A stretch of 51,816 nt of DNA, from positions 1 through 51,816 of the forward strand of contig DASZKZ010000017.1 in the NCBI GenBank assembly GCA_035552595.1, read 5' to 3'. The translations under genes were made by a program, and so were the position numbers. The notes under the pieces were generated by a model. It had not been told where the DNA came from, did no database searches, and saw only the letters and a program-made list of their open reading frames with translations. The DNA comes from Aeolococcus sp035552595 (GTDB lineage: Bacteria; Chloroflexota; Dormibacteria; Aeolococcales; Aeolococcaceae). The first letter of the stretch is position 1, and each line of letters starts with the position of its first letter. Positions 15,806-25,507 of the stretch are shown one piece after another.

Positions 15806-16965
15806 GGCATCGCCACCACGCCGCCGCCGACGACCTCGTCGCCGTCGTAGAGCACGCCCGCCTGCCCCGGCGCCACCTGGCTGACCGGGGGATCGCAGCG
15901 GAGCAGCACCGCGTCGCCGAAAGTGCTCGAGACCGTCACCGCGGCGGGTGCGGAGTGGGCGCGGAGCTGCGCCGTCAGGCACGCCCCCGGCGCCGGCGAT
16001 CGGTCGATCCAGTGCACGTCGACGAGGCGAACCGTGGTGCGCTCGAGCGCCGCGCGGGGACCGACGGTCACCGTGTTGGCGGAGGCGTCGATCGCGATGA
16101 CGTGGAGGGGTGTGGCGGCGGCGCTGCGGGGCGCGATCCCCAGCCCGGAGCGCTGGCCCACGGTGTAGAACGGCACGCCGCGATGCTCCCCGACCACCCG
16201 CCCGGAGACGTCGAGCATGGCTCCGGGACGGAAGCGCCCGGCGAGGCGTCGCTCCAGGTCGGCCCGCACGCCGCCGTCGACGAAACAGAGCTCCTGGGAG
16301 TCCGGCTTGGCCGCCGTCACCAGCCCGAGCCCGGCGGCGACGCGGCGCACGTCCTCCTTGGAGGTCTCCCCGCCGAGCGGGAACAGGGCCCGGCTGAGCT
16401 GCGCCTGGTCGAGGCGGTGGAGCGTGTAGGCCTGGTCCTTGGCGGACGCCGCCGCCCGATGGAGGGTGGCGCGGCTGCCGCGCCGGCCGATGCGAGCGTA
16501 GTGCCCGGTGGCGACGTGGCTGGCGCCCGCCTCCCGCGCACGGTCGAGCAGGACTCCGAACTTGATCCTCTGGTTGCAGACCACACAGGGGTTGGGGGTG
16601 CGACCCGCGGCGTACTCGTCACCGAACCGGGCGACCACCTCGCGCTCGAACTCGGGCTCGAGGTTCCAGCTGTAGTGGGCGATGCCCAGGCTGGTGGCCA
16701 CGCGCCGGGCGTCCTCGACCGCGTCGATGGAGCAGCAGCCGCGGTCGCGGTCGCGCTCGCCGTCGCGGGGCCACATCGCCAGGGTGATGCCGATGGTGCG
16801 CCGTCCCGAGGCGGCGCAGCGCGCCGCGGCCACCGAGGAGTCGACCCCGCCGGACATGGCCACCGCCACCACGGCGCGCGCCGGGACCAGCTCGAAGGGG
16901 TCCTCAGGCACCCGCGCCGCGGGGCGGCTCCGGGCCGCAGTCGCGCCCGCGGCCGCGCTGGTCAC
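15802..16965 (-). CDS. mnmA: tRNA-specific 2-thiouridylase MnmA
   Basis: 387 residues. It carries the PP-loop ATP-binding motif SGGVDSSVAA, the nucleophilic cysteine region NPCVVCNQRIKF, the tRNA contact GHYARI, and the persulfide cysteine in DSQELCFV. The C-terminal beta-barrel includes GQRSGLGIA. MnmA thiolates U34 of tRNA-Lys, Glu and Gln. The first 25 or so residues are Ala-rich and may be non-conserved; the GTG at 16965 is used because it follows the MoaD-like stop by 9 nt. Co-transcription with a sulfur-carrier gene fits a sulfur-transfer pathway. Confidence 0.94.
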   Translation of the reverse strand: MTSAAAGATAARSRPAARVPEDPFELVPARAVVAVAMSGGVDSSVAAARCAASGRRTIGITLAMWPRDGERDRDRGCCSIDAVEDARRVATSLGIAHYSWNLEPEFEREVVARFGDEYAAGRTPNPCVVCNQRIKFGVLLDRAREAGASHVATGHYARIGRRGSRATLHRAAASAKDQAYTLHRLDQAQLSRALFPLGGETSKEDVRRVAAGLGLVTAAKPDSQELCFVDGGVRADLERRLAGRFRPGAMLDVSGRVVGEHRGVPFYTVGQRSGLGIAPRSAAATPLHVIAIDASANTVTVGPRAALERTTVRLVDVHWIDRSPAPGACLTAQLRAHSAPAAVTVSSTFGDAVLLRCDPPVSQVAPGQAGVLYDGDEVVGGGVVAMP

Positions 16966-16974
16966 GCCCGCGCG

Positions 16975-17253
16975 TCAGCGCCCGCCGGCGACGGCGGGGA
17001 CGATGGAGAGCTCGTCGCGCTCCCCCACCGGGGTCTCCAGGCCCTGGGTGAACCGGATGTCGGAATCGTTGACGTAGATGTTGATGAACTGGCGCAGCTT
17101 GCCGTCGGCGTCGTAGAGGCGGTCGTGGAACCCCGGGTAGCGCTGTTCGAGGTCGCCGAGGGCGTCGGACACAGTGGCCCCGTCGACGGTGACCTCGGCG
17201 TCACCGCCGGTGAGGCGGCGGAGAGGACCAGGGACGCGGACTCGCACAGGCAT
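16975..17253 (-). CDS. MoaD/ThiS/CysO-family ubiquitin-like sulfur carrier
   Basis: 92 residues with a beta-grasp layout: MPVRVRVPGPLRRLTGG, then TVSDALGDLEQRYPGFHDRL, FINIYVNDSDIRF and DELSIVPAVAGGR. Sulfur carriers normally end in Gly-Gly, which is adenylated and thiocarboxylated. Here an Arg follows the Gly-Gly, so a protease (for example a JAMM enzyme) would have to expose it. The ATG lies 7 nt after a TATACT box, a clear leaderless start. It heads an operon with mnmA, suggesting sulfur delivery for tRNA thiolation or for cysteine/molybdopterin synthesis. Confidence 0.85.
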   Translation of the reverse strand: MPVRVRVPGPLRRLTGGDAEVTVDGATVSDALGDLEQRYPGFHDRLYDADGKLRQFINIYVNDSDIRFTQGLETPVGERDELSIVPAVAGGR

Positions 17254-17260
17254 GGCCCGG

Positions 17261-17266
17261 AGTATA
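17261..17266 (-). promoter_or_regulatory. -10 box of the sulfur carrier / mnmA operon
   Basis: TATACT on the minus strand, 7 nt upstream of the ATG, with no ribosome binding site between. No -35 match. It is one of the strongest leaderless signals in the window. Confidence 0.6.
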
Positions 17267-17290
17267 CCGGCGGCCTGCGCTCCGCCTGCC

Positions 17291-18007
17291 TCAGCCGGCG
17301 CTGGGCAGCTCGACGACCAGTGGAGAATGGTCGGCGCGCTTGGCGGCGCCACCGACGAGGTCGTCGAAGACCAGCTGCGACCATGACTCCATGCTCAGGT
17401 AGTGGCGACGCATGGCCGAGAGTGGGAGGCTCTCGCCCTCCAGCTTCTCGATCTCGCGCACCGAGGTGGTCGACAGCGTCGGCTCGACCAGGAAGACGAG
17501 ACCGAGGTGCACCCGCGACACCGGCGTGGAGTCGTCGTTGAGCATGGCCACCAGCCGGGCCGTCGCCGGGGAGGCGCAGACCACCTCCTCCGCCCACTCG
17601 CGCCGCAGGCCGCCGATCAGGGGATCGCCTTCCGCTCCGTCACCCGGGTTGACGTGGCCGCCGACGCCGAGCGAGTAGAGGTGATGGAGCCGGCGCTCGC
17701 TGGAGCGGCGGAGGCGCCGGGTGAGCAGGTAGGTGCCGTCCAGGGGATGGTGGACGACGCAGTAGGGGATGATCTGCTGCATCGACGGGTCGTCCTCGAC
17801 GGCGTGCCGGGGCCGGTACTCGGACGTGGCTCGGATGGTGCGGAGCACGCGCTCCAGGCCGGCGGTGACCAGCCCATGCCAGGCGCCGTCGGGGAAGATG
17901 GTGGTGCGGGGCACGCAGAGGACGTCCTCCGCGTCGGCCGTCGTGGTGCGGCGGCGTCCGCGCGTCGCGGTCCTGCTGGGCGCGCTGGCCTCCGGGGTCG
18001 ACCTCAA
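17291..18007 (-). CDS. Nudix hydrolase
   Basis: About 238 residues. The Nudix box is GHVNPGDGAE...GGLRREWAEEV, with the REWAEE metal-binding helix intact. IPYCVVHH and YLLTRR lie before it and VSRVHLGLVFLVE after. The fold resembles the family of predicted MutT-type phosphoesterases beginning near DVLCVPR; substrate unknown. The start is uncertain: a TTG at 18007 keeps the ADAEDVLCVPR segment, while a GTG at 17914 has GGAGGA ten bases upstream but would truncate it. It is divergent from the fpg-type gene. Confidence 0.75.
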   Translation of the reverse strand: MRSTPEASAPSRTATRGRRRTTTADAEDVLCVPRTTIFPDGAWHGLVTAGLERVLRTIRATSEYRPRHAVEDDPSMQQIIPYCVVHHPLDGTYLLTRRLRRSSERRLHHLYSLGVGGHVNPGDGAEGDPLIGGLRREWAEEVVCASPATARLVAMLNDDSTPVSRVHLGLVFLVEPTLSTTSVREIEKLEGESLPLSAMRRHYLSMESWSQLVFDDLVGGAAKRADHSPLVVELPSAG

Positions 18008-18068
18008 GGTCGTGGAATTCTACGTGGGTCCGGCCCCTCCCCGAACGAGCTGCGCCACCATTGGGTGC

Positions 18069-18929
18069 ATGCCCGAGCTCCCCGAGGTCACCGCCCTCGC
18101 CGCCGGCCTCACCGAACGGATGGGCAGCCGGGCGATCAGCGCGGTCCGCCTGCGCTCCATCGGTGCGCTGAAGACCTATGACCCGCCCCTGCAGGCGCTG
18201 GTGGGCCGCACCGTCGATGGCTGGAGCCGCCACGGCAAGTTCCTCGACATGAGAGCGGGGGACCTCCACCTCGTCGTCCACCTGGCCCGAGCCGGCTGGA
18301 TCCGCTGGCGCGATCACCTCGCCGAGCCACGCGCCACGTTGCGTGGCCCTCTGGCGCTGCAGCTGGAGCTCGACGGCGGCTCGGGCATCGCGGTCACCGA
18401 GCAGGGCACCGAGAAGAGGCTGGCGCTGTACGTGGTGCGCCACCCCGCCGAGGAGGTGCCGGGCATCTCCCGCCTGGGCATCGACGTCCTCGATCCGGCC
18501 CTGGACGCCGCCCGGCTGGGCGAGCTGCTGCGCGGTCGGCGCGGTCAGCTCAAGACGGTCCTCGCCGACCAGAGCCTCGTCGCCGGGGTGGGCAACGCCT
18601 ATTCGGACGAGGTCCTCCATGCCGCCCGGCTCTCCCCATTCCGGCAGGCGGCGGCGCTGGGCGACGACGAGATCGCCCGCCTGCACCACTCCCTGCGTGC
18701 CGTCATGGCCGCCGCGGTGGAGCGTACCCGCGGTGTGGACATCGCCGGCCTCAAGCCGGACAAGAAGGAGCACCTCGCCGTCCACGGGCGCACCGGGCAG
18801 CCCTGCCCCGTGTGCGGGGACACCATCCGTCAGGTGTCGCTGGCGACCCGGTCCTTCCAGTACTGCCCCACCTGCCAGACCGGCGGGCGGATCCTCGCTG
18901 ATCGCCGCCTCAGCCGCCTCCTCCGCTGA
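18069..18929 (+). CDS. Formamidopyrimidine-DNA glycosylase family protein (Fpg/Nei)
   Basis: 286 residues starting MPELPEV, which provides the catalytic Pro and Glu after Met removal. RHGKFLDM contains the conserved lysine, DQSLVAGVGNAYSDEVL is the helix-two-turn-helix, and a C-terminal zinc finger reads CPVCGDTI...YCPTCQTGGR. It excises oxidised bases and cleaves the strand as a bifunctional glycosylase/AP lyase. Whether it prefers 8-oxoguanine (Fpg) or oxidised pyrimidines (Nei) cannot be told by eye. A CACCAT sequence 7 nt before the ATG could be its -10. Confidence 0.93.
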   Translation: MPELPEVTALAAGLTERMGSRAISAVRLRSIGALKTYDPPLQALVGRTVDGWSRHGKFLDMRAGDLHLVVHLARAGWIRWRDHLAEPRATLRGPLALQLELDGGSGIAVTEQGTEKRLALYVVRHPAEEVPGISRLGIDVLDPALDAARLGELLRGRRGQLKTVLADQSLVAGVGNAYSDEVLHAARLSPFRQAAALGDDEIARLHHSLRAVMAAAVERTRGVDIAGLKPDKKEHLAVHGRTGQPCPVCGDTIRQVSLATRSFQYCPTCQTGGRILADRRLSRLLR

Positions 18930-18935
18930 CTGCCG

Positions 18936-19595
18936 TCAGAGCTTCCGAGCCAGGGTGACTCCGTCAGCGATGGGGAGCATGACGCTCTCCACAGCCCGGT
19001 TGCCCGCCAGCCAGTCGTTGAAGGCACGGATGTGGGCGAGGTTGGTGTCGGCGTCCGCGCCGGCCTCGACGACGGCGCCGTGCCAGAGCACGTTGTCGAC
19101 GAGCAGGACGCCGCCGGGGCGAAGCCGGGGGATGAGCTGCTCGGCGTAGTCCCGATACCCCCTCTTGTCGGCGTCGACGAACGCCAGGTCGATGGTGGCG
19201 GTCCCAGGGAGCGTGCGCAGCGTCTCCGACGCGGGGCCGATGCGCAGCTCGATACGGTCGGCGACGCCGGCGCGCTCCCAGTGCCGGCGCCCGATCGCCG
19301 TCCATGCCTCGCTGACGTCGCAACAGAGCAGGTGCCCACCGGCGACGAGGCCGCGCGCGATGCACAGCGACGAGTAGCCGGTGAACGTCCCCACCTCGAC
19401 GGCGCTGGCGGCTCCGAGCGCCGCTGTGAGCACGGTCAGGAAGGCACCCTGCTCGGGCGCGACCTGCATGCCGCTGACATCGCCGAGCGCCGCGGTCTCG
19501 GCGATCAGCGAGCGCTGCACATCGTCGAGCGGCAGCGAGTGGTCGACGAGATACTGGTGCAGCTGCTCGTTGAGCAGAAAACTCTTGGGGCTCAT
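18936..19595 (-). CDS. SAM-dependent O-methyltransferase (COMT-like)
   Basis: 219 residues of the bacterial catechol/caffeoyl-CoA O-methyltransferase type. MQVAPEQGAFL is followed by the SAM-binding AVEVGTFTGYSSLCIARGL, the acidic loop LLCCDVSEAW, the metal-ligand motif LAFVDADKRGYRDY, and GGVLLVDNVLWHG. These proteins methylate small hydroxylated aromatics using a divalent metal; substrate unknown. The ATG at 19595 lies 7 nt after GAGTAT (19603-19608), a possible leaderless -10. It converges with the fpg gene (6-nt gap). Confidence 0.92.
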   Translation of the reverse strand: MSPKSFLLNEQLHQYLVDHSLPLDDVQRSLIAETAALGDVSGMQVAPEQGAFLTVLTAALGAASAVEVGTFTGYSSLCIARGLVAGGHLLCCDVSEAWTAIGRRHWERAGVADRIELRIGPASETLRTLPGTATIDLAFVDADKRGYRDYAEQLIPRLRPGGVLLVDNVLWHGAVVEAGADADTNLAHIRAFNDWLAGNRAVESVMLPIADGVTLARKL

Positions 19596-19669
19596 GGTTC
19601 CGATACTCTCCCGTGCATGCCTCGAGGGCGCATCGTGATCATCGCAGCGCCGCCCCCGGCCACGGCGCC

Positions 19670-20116
19670 GTGAGCGTGGCGGCTCGTGCCGATGTGGAGC
19701 GCGCGCTCTGGGCACTGCGCGCCTACGACACCACGGCGCTGGCCACGGTCAGCAGTGCCGGACCGCACGTCGCGGGAGTGTTCTTCGCTCCGGAGATCGA
19801 GGGTGATCGCATCCGCCTGCTGCTGGCGATCCTCGATCGGTCGCGCCAGGCGACCGACATCGCCGGGGACGCTCGCGTCGCCTTCATGTGCTCCCCGGGG
19901 AACCCCTCGCGCTGGATCCAGGGGTGGGGCACGGCGACCCGGCCTGACGTGGACGACTCCGGCCGGCTCGAGGTGTTCCGCAGGCTGGTCGCCCACGCGC
20001 CCGGGGCGCAGCAGTTCGTCGACCGGCTCACCGTCCATCCGGTGATCGTCGCGGTCGCCGAGCTGAAGATCGTCGAGGTGCTCGGCAAGCCGCCCGTGAT
20101 CCTGACCTTCGACTGA
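19670..20116 (+). CDS. Pyridoxamine 5'-phosphate oxidase-like flavin-binding protein
   Basis: About 148 residues with a split-barrel FMN-binding pattern: ALWALRAYDTTALATVSSAGPHVAGVFFA, RLLLAILDRSRQATDIAGDARVAFM, then RWIQGWGTA and VIVAVAELKIVEVLG. Proteins of this type bind FMN, F420 or heme; cofactor and substrate are not determinable here. The GTG at 19670 is chosen because it is close to the conserved domain; an ATG at 19613 would add 19 poorly conserved residues. It is divergent from the O-methyltransferase gene. Confidence 0.75.
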   Translation: MSVAARADVERALWALRAYDTTALATVSSAGPHVAGVFFAPEIEGDRIRLLLAILDRSRQATDIAGDARVAFMCSPGNPSRWIQGWGTATRPDVDDSGRLEVFRRLVAHAPGAQQFVDRLTVHPVIVAVAELKIVEVLGKPPVILTFD

Positions 20117-20129
20117 CTCCGCGACGCCG

Positions 20130-21428
20130 TCAGCCGCTGAGCCGGGCCAGGTCCTCGAAGAAGCCCGGGTAGGACACGGCGACCGACTCGGAGCCGTCGA
20201 TGACGCACGCGCCCGCGGCCGGGTCGACCAGCGCGGCGGCGATCGACCAGGCCATCGCCAGGCGGTGGTCCCCGGCTGACTCGAGGCGACCTGGGCGCAG
20301 TCGCGCCGGGCCGTCGATGACCAGGCCGTCCGCCGCCTCTTCGACCGTGGCCCCGAGCACGCGCAGGCCGGCGACGAGCACCGCCACCCGGTCGGACTCC
20401 TTGTGGCGCAGCTCCGCGGCACCGTGGATCTCGGTGCGGCCCTCCGCCTGGGTCGCCGCCACCGCGATGGCGGGAATCTCGTCGATGCAACGGGGCACCA
20501 TGGTGGCGTCGATCGTGACCCCGTGGAGTGGCGCTCCGGTGACCACCACGTCGCCCTGAGGCTCGACGTCAGCCGCCATCGGCCCCTCCTCCACCTCGAC
20601 GCGCGCCCCCATGGCCGCGAGCACCTCGAGGATGCCGGTGCGGCCGGGGTTGAGCCCGATCCCCGCACAGTGCACCCGCCACTGCGGATGGGCGGCCGCC
20701 AGCGCCATGAAGAAGGCCGCCGAGCTGATGTCTCCGGGCACGCGCAACCCGAACGGCTCCAGACGGGAGGGACGGAGCGTCACCGACATCCCGTCGGCGG
20801 TGAGGTCCGCGGCACAGGCGCGCAGCAACCGTTCGGTGTGGTCGCGGGTGGGCAGGGGCTCGTGGACGACCGTGGGGCCCTGGGCGTTGAGTGAGGCGAG
20901 CAGGATGGCCGATTTCACCTGCGCGCTGGCGACCTCGAGATGGTGCTCGACGCCCAGAGGAGCGGCCGTCCCCCGGACCCGCAGCGGGGCGTGTCCCGAG
21001 GCGGTGGTGACCTCGGCCCCCATGGCGCGCAGCGGGGCTGCGACCCGCTCCATGGGCCGGCCTCGCAGCGACAGGTCGCCGTCGAGGGTGGCCTCGAGAT
21101 CGTGAGCGGCGAGCGCACCGCTGAGCAGGCGCATTGTGGTGCCCGAGTTGCGGCAGTCGAGAGGTCTGGCGGGGCTGCGCAGGCTGATGCCCGGGCCGGC
21201 GCCGTCGAGGGAGACGCGGCCGTCGCCGAAGGGACGGACCGACCCGCCGCACTCCTGGAGCGTCCGCGCGGTGGCCTCCACGTCGGCGGCGGGAGAGAGG
21301 TTGCCCAGATAGCTGCGACCGCGGATCAGCGCGCCCAGGATCAACGCCCGGTGGCTGATCGACTTGTCGCCGGGGACGCGGACCTCGCCGTCGACTCCAG
21401 CTGCCCCACCCAGCCGTCGCTGGCTCAT
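20130..21428 (-). CDS. aroA: 3-phosphoshikimate 1-carboxyvinyltransferase (EPSP synthase)
   Basis: 432 residues. It has GDKSISHRALILGALIRG at the N-terminus, DCRNSGTTMRLLSGAL, RPMERVAAPLRAMGA, CIDEIPAIAVAA, and AELRHKESDRVA near the C-terminus. The enzyme joins shikimate-3-phosphate and PEP in the sixth step of the chorismate pathway. It is the last gene of the tryptophan operon, 25 nt after trpA, linking chorismate supply to tryptophan synthesis. Class I/II assignment was not attempted. Confidence 0.97.
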   Translation of the reverse strand: MSQRRLGGAAGVDGEVRVPGDKSISHRALILGALIRGRSYLGNLSPAADVEATARTLQECGGSVRPFGDGRVSLDGAGPGISLRSPARPLDCRNSGTTMRLLSGALAAHDLEATLDGDLSLRGRPMERVAAPLRAMGAEVTTASGHAPLRVRGTAAPLGVEHHLEVASAQVKSAILLASLNAQGPTVVHEPLPTRDHTERLLRACAADLTADGMSVTLRPSRLEPFGLRVPGDISSAAFFMALAAAHPQWRVHCAGIGLNPGRTGILEVLAAMGARVEVEEGPMAADVEPQGDVVVTGAPLHGVTIDATMVPRCIDEIPAIAVAATQAEGRTEIHGAAELRHKESDRVAVLVAGLRVLGATVEEAADGLVIDGPARLRPGRLESAGDHRLAMAWSIAAALVDPAAGACVIDGSESVAVSYPGFFEDLARLSG

Positions 21429-21453
21429 CGGCGGCGCTGCCGGCGGGCGGCGC

Positions 21454-22237
21454 TCACGCCGGCTGCTTCATGCCGTGCAGGAACGCCGTGGCTGCCCTGG
21501 CCCCGTCGTCGGGCCGGACGGCCATGGCGTCGAGCAGCGCTGAGCCCACCACCACCGCCTCGCACCGTCCCCGCAGCGCGACCAGGTGTTCATGCCGGCT
21601 CAGGCCAAAACCGATGGCCCGCGGCAGGCGGGTGCAGGCACGCACCCGTTCGAGCAGCTCGAAGGCCTCGGCGGCGATGTCGCGGCGCGCGCCGGTGGTG
21701 CCGACGACCCCCACGCAGTAGACGAAGCCGGCGGCGTGGCGGCAGGCGCGTGCGATGCGCCGGTCCGGGGTGGTCGGCGCCACCAGGGGGATGAGCGCCA
21801 GCCCGTGCGATTGGGCGTGGCCGCGGACCTCGGCTGCCTCGTCCGCGGGCAGGTCGGGGACGATGATGCCGTCCACACCGGCGGCCGCGGCGCCGGCGCA
21901 GAAGCGGTCGAGACCGTGGCTGAGGACCGGGTTCAGATAGGTCATGAACACCAGTGGCATGGTCACGCCGGCGGCACGGGCGGCGGCCGCCTGCTCGATC
22001 GCCAGGCCGGGGGTCATGCCGTTGCGCAGCGCCTGCCAGCCGGCACGCTGGACGGTGGGGCCGTCGGCGAGCGGATCGCTGAAGGGGATGCCGATCTCGG
22101 CCGCCGCGCACCCCGCGGCCTGCGCCGCGCGCAGCACGTCGACGGTGTCGTCGCGGCGCGGGAAGCCGGCGGTGACGTACGGGACCAGCGCTGGTAGCCC
22201 GCCGTCACCGGTGGCGCGCAGCGCGGCGGTGAGGCGC

Positions 22238-22251
<14 letters not shown>
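21454..22251 (-). CDS. trpA: Tryptophan synthase alpha subunit
   Basis: 265 residues. ALVPYVTAGFPRRDDTVDVL, then AAEIGIPFSDPLADGPTVQ (catalytic Glu), GVDGIIVPDLPADEAAEV (catalytic Asp), PLVAPTTPDRRI and GFVYCVGVVGTTGAR are all present. It cleaves indole-3-glycerol phosphate to indole, channelled to TrpB. The ATG at 22251 lies inside the end of trpB, overlapping by 14 nt, which implies translational coupling of the two subunits. Confidence 0.97.
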
Positions 22252-23430
<1,179 letters not shown>

Positions 23431-23434
<4 letters not shown>

Positions 23435-24078
23435 GGCCGCGCCCCGGCGCCCGCGGGCAGGTCGGCGGCGGATCGCGCCGCCTCCACAAAGGCGACGACC
23501 CGCGCGGCATCCTTCACCCCCGGCGCCGATTCCAGCCCGCTGGAGGCGTCGACGCCATCTGGCCGGACGGCGGCGATGGCGCCGGCCACGTTGGCGGCGG
23601 ACAGGCCTCCAGCGAGGATGATGCGGCGGTGGCGGGCCATCGCCGCGGCAACACTCTCGTCGACGCGGCCGCCGGTGCCGCCGGGCAGGCCGTCGCCGTC
23701 GGGCGCGGCATCGAGCAGCACGGTGCAGTCGGCCCACCAGGGGTCGGTGAAGGCGGTGGCGGCCCTGGCCAGGTTGAACGCTCGGATCACCGGGACGCTG
23801 ACCTCGGCAGCGGTCGCCAGGGACACCGTCCCGTGCAGCTGCACGGCCGACAGCCGGTAGCGCCGGGCGGCCTGGTCGCAGTCCGCCGCGGTGGCGTCGA
23901 CCATGACGCCAACCAGGTCGGCACGGCCGTGCACGACGTCGACGACCCGGCGCGCCGCGCCGTCGTCGGCGTGGCGCGGGCTCCCCGGCACCAGCACCAG
24001 GCCGAGCCAGTCCGCGCCCGCCGCGATGGCGGCCTCGGCGATCTCCGCGGTCCGCACCCCGCACACCTTGACGATCAT
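23431..24078 (-). CDS. trpF: Phosphoribosylanthranilate isomerase
   Basis: 215 residues forming a TIM barrel. MIVKVCGVRTAEIAEAA carries the catalytic Cys, GADWLGLVLVPGSPR follows, VQLHGTVS is conserved, LLDAAPDGDGLPGGTG is near the catalytic Asp, and IILAGGLSAANV with GVDASSGLESAPGVKD form the phosphate site. It converts PRA to CdRP. The ATG overlaps the trpC stop (ATGA). Confidence 0.95.
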
Positions 24079-24881
24079 CCGCCGCGCCGTGCCGTCGCCG
24101 TGGTCTCGGCGGCGGCGACCATCTCCCCGAGCAGGGCGCTGGGGTCGGCCGCTCGCATCAGCGCCTCCCCCACCAGCACCGCATCGGCGCCCTCGCCGAC
24201 CAGACGCCTCACGTCGGCTGCCTCGCGCACCCCGGATTCGGCGACCGCGACCACGCCCGCGGGAATGCGCGCCCGCAGGCGGGCAAAGACACCGAGGTCG
24301 GTGGACAGCGTGGTGAGGTCGCGATTGTTGACGCCGATGCACTGAGCCCCGGCGGCAAGCGCCCGATCGAGGTCCCAGTCGGTGTGCACCTCGACGAGCG
24401 CACCGGCACCGCAGCGCCGGGCGGCGTCCATGGCCAGGTCGAGCTCGTCCCCGTCCAACAGCGCCACGATCAGCAGCACCCAGTCCGCGCCGGCGACGCG
24501 GGCCTCGGCGATCTGCACGGGTGCGACCACGAAGTCCTTGCGCAGAACGGGAATCTCCACCGCGGCGCGCACCGCCACCAGGTCGTGCAGAGAACCGCCG
24601 AAGTCGGGGCCGTCGGTCAGCACCGAGACGGCCGCCGCCCCGGCCGTCTCGTAGGCAGCGGCCACAGCGGGGACGTCGAGGTCATCGCGAAGCACGCCCG
24701 CGCTCGGCGAGCGCCGCTTGAGCTCGGCGATGACCGTCCCCCCGGCGAGGATTCGCTCGATCGCCGGAGCGTGCTCCAGTGTGGCGGCGTGGGCGAACAT
24801 GGCGGCGCGGCCGCAGTGCAGCGCCGCTGCCTCCTCTCGCTTGCGCTCGGCGATCGCTGCCAGGGCACCGAGATCGGTCAC
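24075..24881 (-). CDS. trpC: Indole-3-glycerol phosphate synthase
   Basis: 268 residues, TIM barrel. VIAELKRRSPSAGVLRDD is the substrate/catalytic segment, followed by AVSVLTDGPDFGGSL, PVLRKDFVVAPVQIAEARVAGADWVLLIV, IGVNNRDLTTL, VAVAESGV and GADAVLVGEALMRA. It forms indole-3-glycerol phosphate from CdRP. It is separate from trpF rather than fused as in enterobacteria. The GTG start overlaps the trpG stop. Confidence 0.96.
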   Translation of the reverse strand: MTDLGALAAIAERKREEAAALHCGRAAMFAHAATLEHAPAIERILAGGTVIAELKRRSPSAGVLRDDLDVPAVAAAYETAGAAAVSVLTDGPDFGGSLHDLVAVRAAVEIPVLRKDFVVAPVQIAEARVAGADWVLLIVALLDGDELDLAMDAARRCGAGALVEVHTDWDLDRALAAGAQCIGVNNRDLTTLSTDLGVFARLRARIPAGVVAVAESGVREAADVRRLVGEGADAVLVGEALMRAADPSALLGEMVAAAETTATARRGG

Positions 24882-25507
24882 GGCGCGGCGCCGAGCGGGG
24901 AGCGCACCCGCGCCGCGTCGAGCACATTGGCGAGCAGCCGGCGGCCGTGCGGGGTGCCGATCGACTCGGGATGGAACTGCACCCCGTCGATGGGGTGATC
25001 GCGGTGACGCAGGCCCATCACCGTGCCGTCCGATGTCCACGCCGTCACCGCCAGCTCCGCGGGCAGCGTGGCGCGCTCCGCGATCAGCGAGTGGTACCGG
25101 CTGGCCCGCAGCGGATCGGGCAGACCACGGAAGATGCCCTCGCTGTGGTGCTCGATGTCGCTGCATTTGCCATGCATGAGCACGGCCGCGTTGACCACGC
25201 GCCCGCCGAAAGCAAGAGCGATCGCCTGGTGGCCGAGGCAGACCCCGAACAGCGGGATCGACGCGTGCGCGGCGGCGCGCACCAGCTCGACGCAGATGCC
25301 CGCGTCCTCGGGGCGGCCCGGGCCCGGCGAGAGCACGATCGCCGCGGGAGCGGCGGCTACCACATCGACGCTGCTGACGGCGTCATTGCGCACCACCACG
25401 GTGTCGGCGCCCAGCTCGCCCAGATACTGCACGAGGTTGAAGGTGAAGGAGTCGTAGTTGTCCACCACCAGGACGCGAGCGCGGAGATCCACGACGACGG
25501 CGCTCAC
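24878..25507 (-). CDS. trpG: Anthranilate synthase component II (glutamine amidotransferase)
   Basis: 209 residues of a class I amidotransferase. VLVVDNYDSFTFNLVQYLGELG opens the domain, IVLSPGPGRPEDAG forms the oxyanion region, PLFGVCLGHQAIA holds the nucleophilic Cys, and VQFHPESIGT holds the catalytic His-Glu. It supplies ammonia to TrpE; such subunits often also serve PabB, and no separate pabA is seen here. The GTG overlaps the trpE stop. Confidence 0.96.
   Translation of the reverse strand: MSAVVVDLRARVLVVDNYDSFTFNLVQYLGELGADTVVVRNDAVSSVDVVAAAPAAIVLSPGPGRPEDAGICVELVRAAAHASIPLFGVCLGHQAIALAFGGRVVNAAVLMHGKCSDIEHHSEGIFRGLPDPLRASRYHSLIAERATLPAELAVTAWTSDGTVMGLRHRDHPIDGVQFHPESIGTPHGRRLLANVLDAARVRSPLGAAP

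Noticed and set aside
19613..19669. Upstream ATG for the flavin-binding protein
   Set aside because: The extra 19 residues lack conservation-type pattern and overlap the promoter region of the divergent methyltransferase; kept only as an alternative start.
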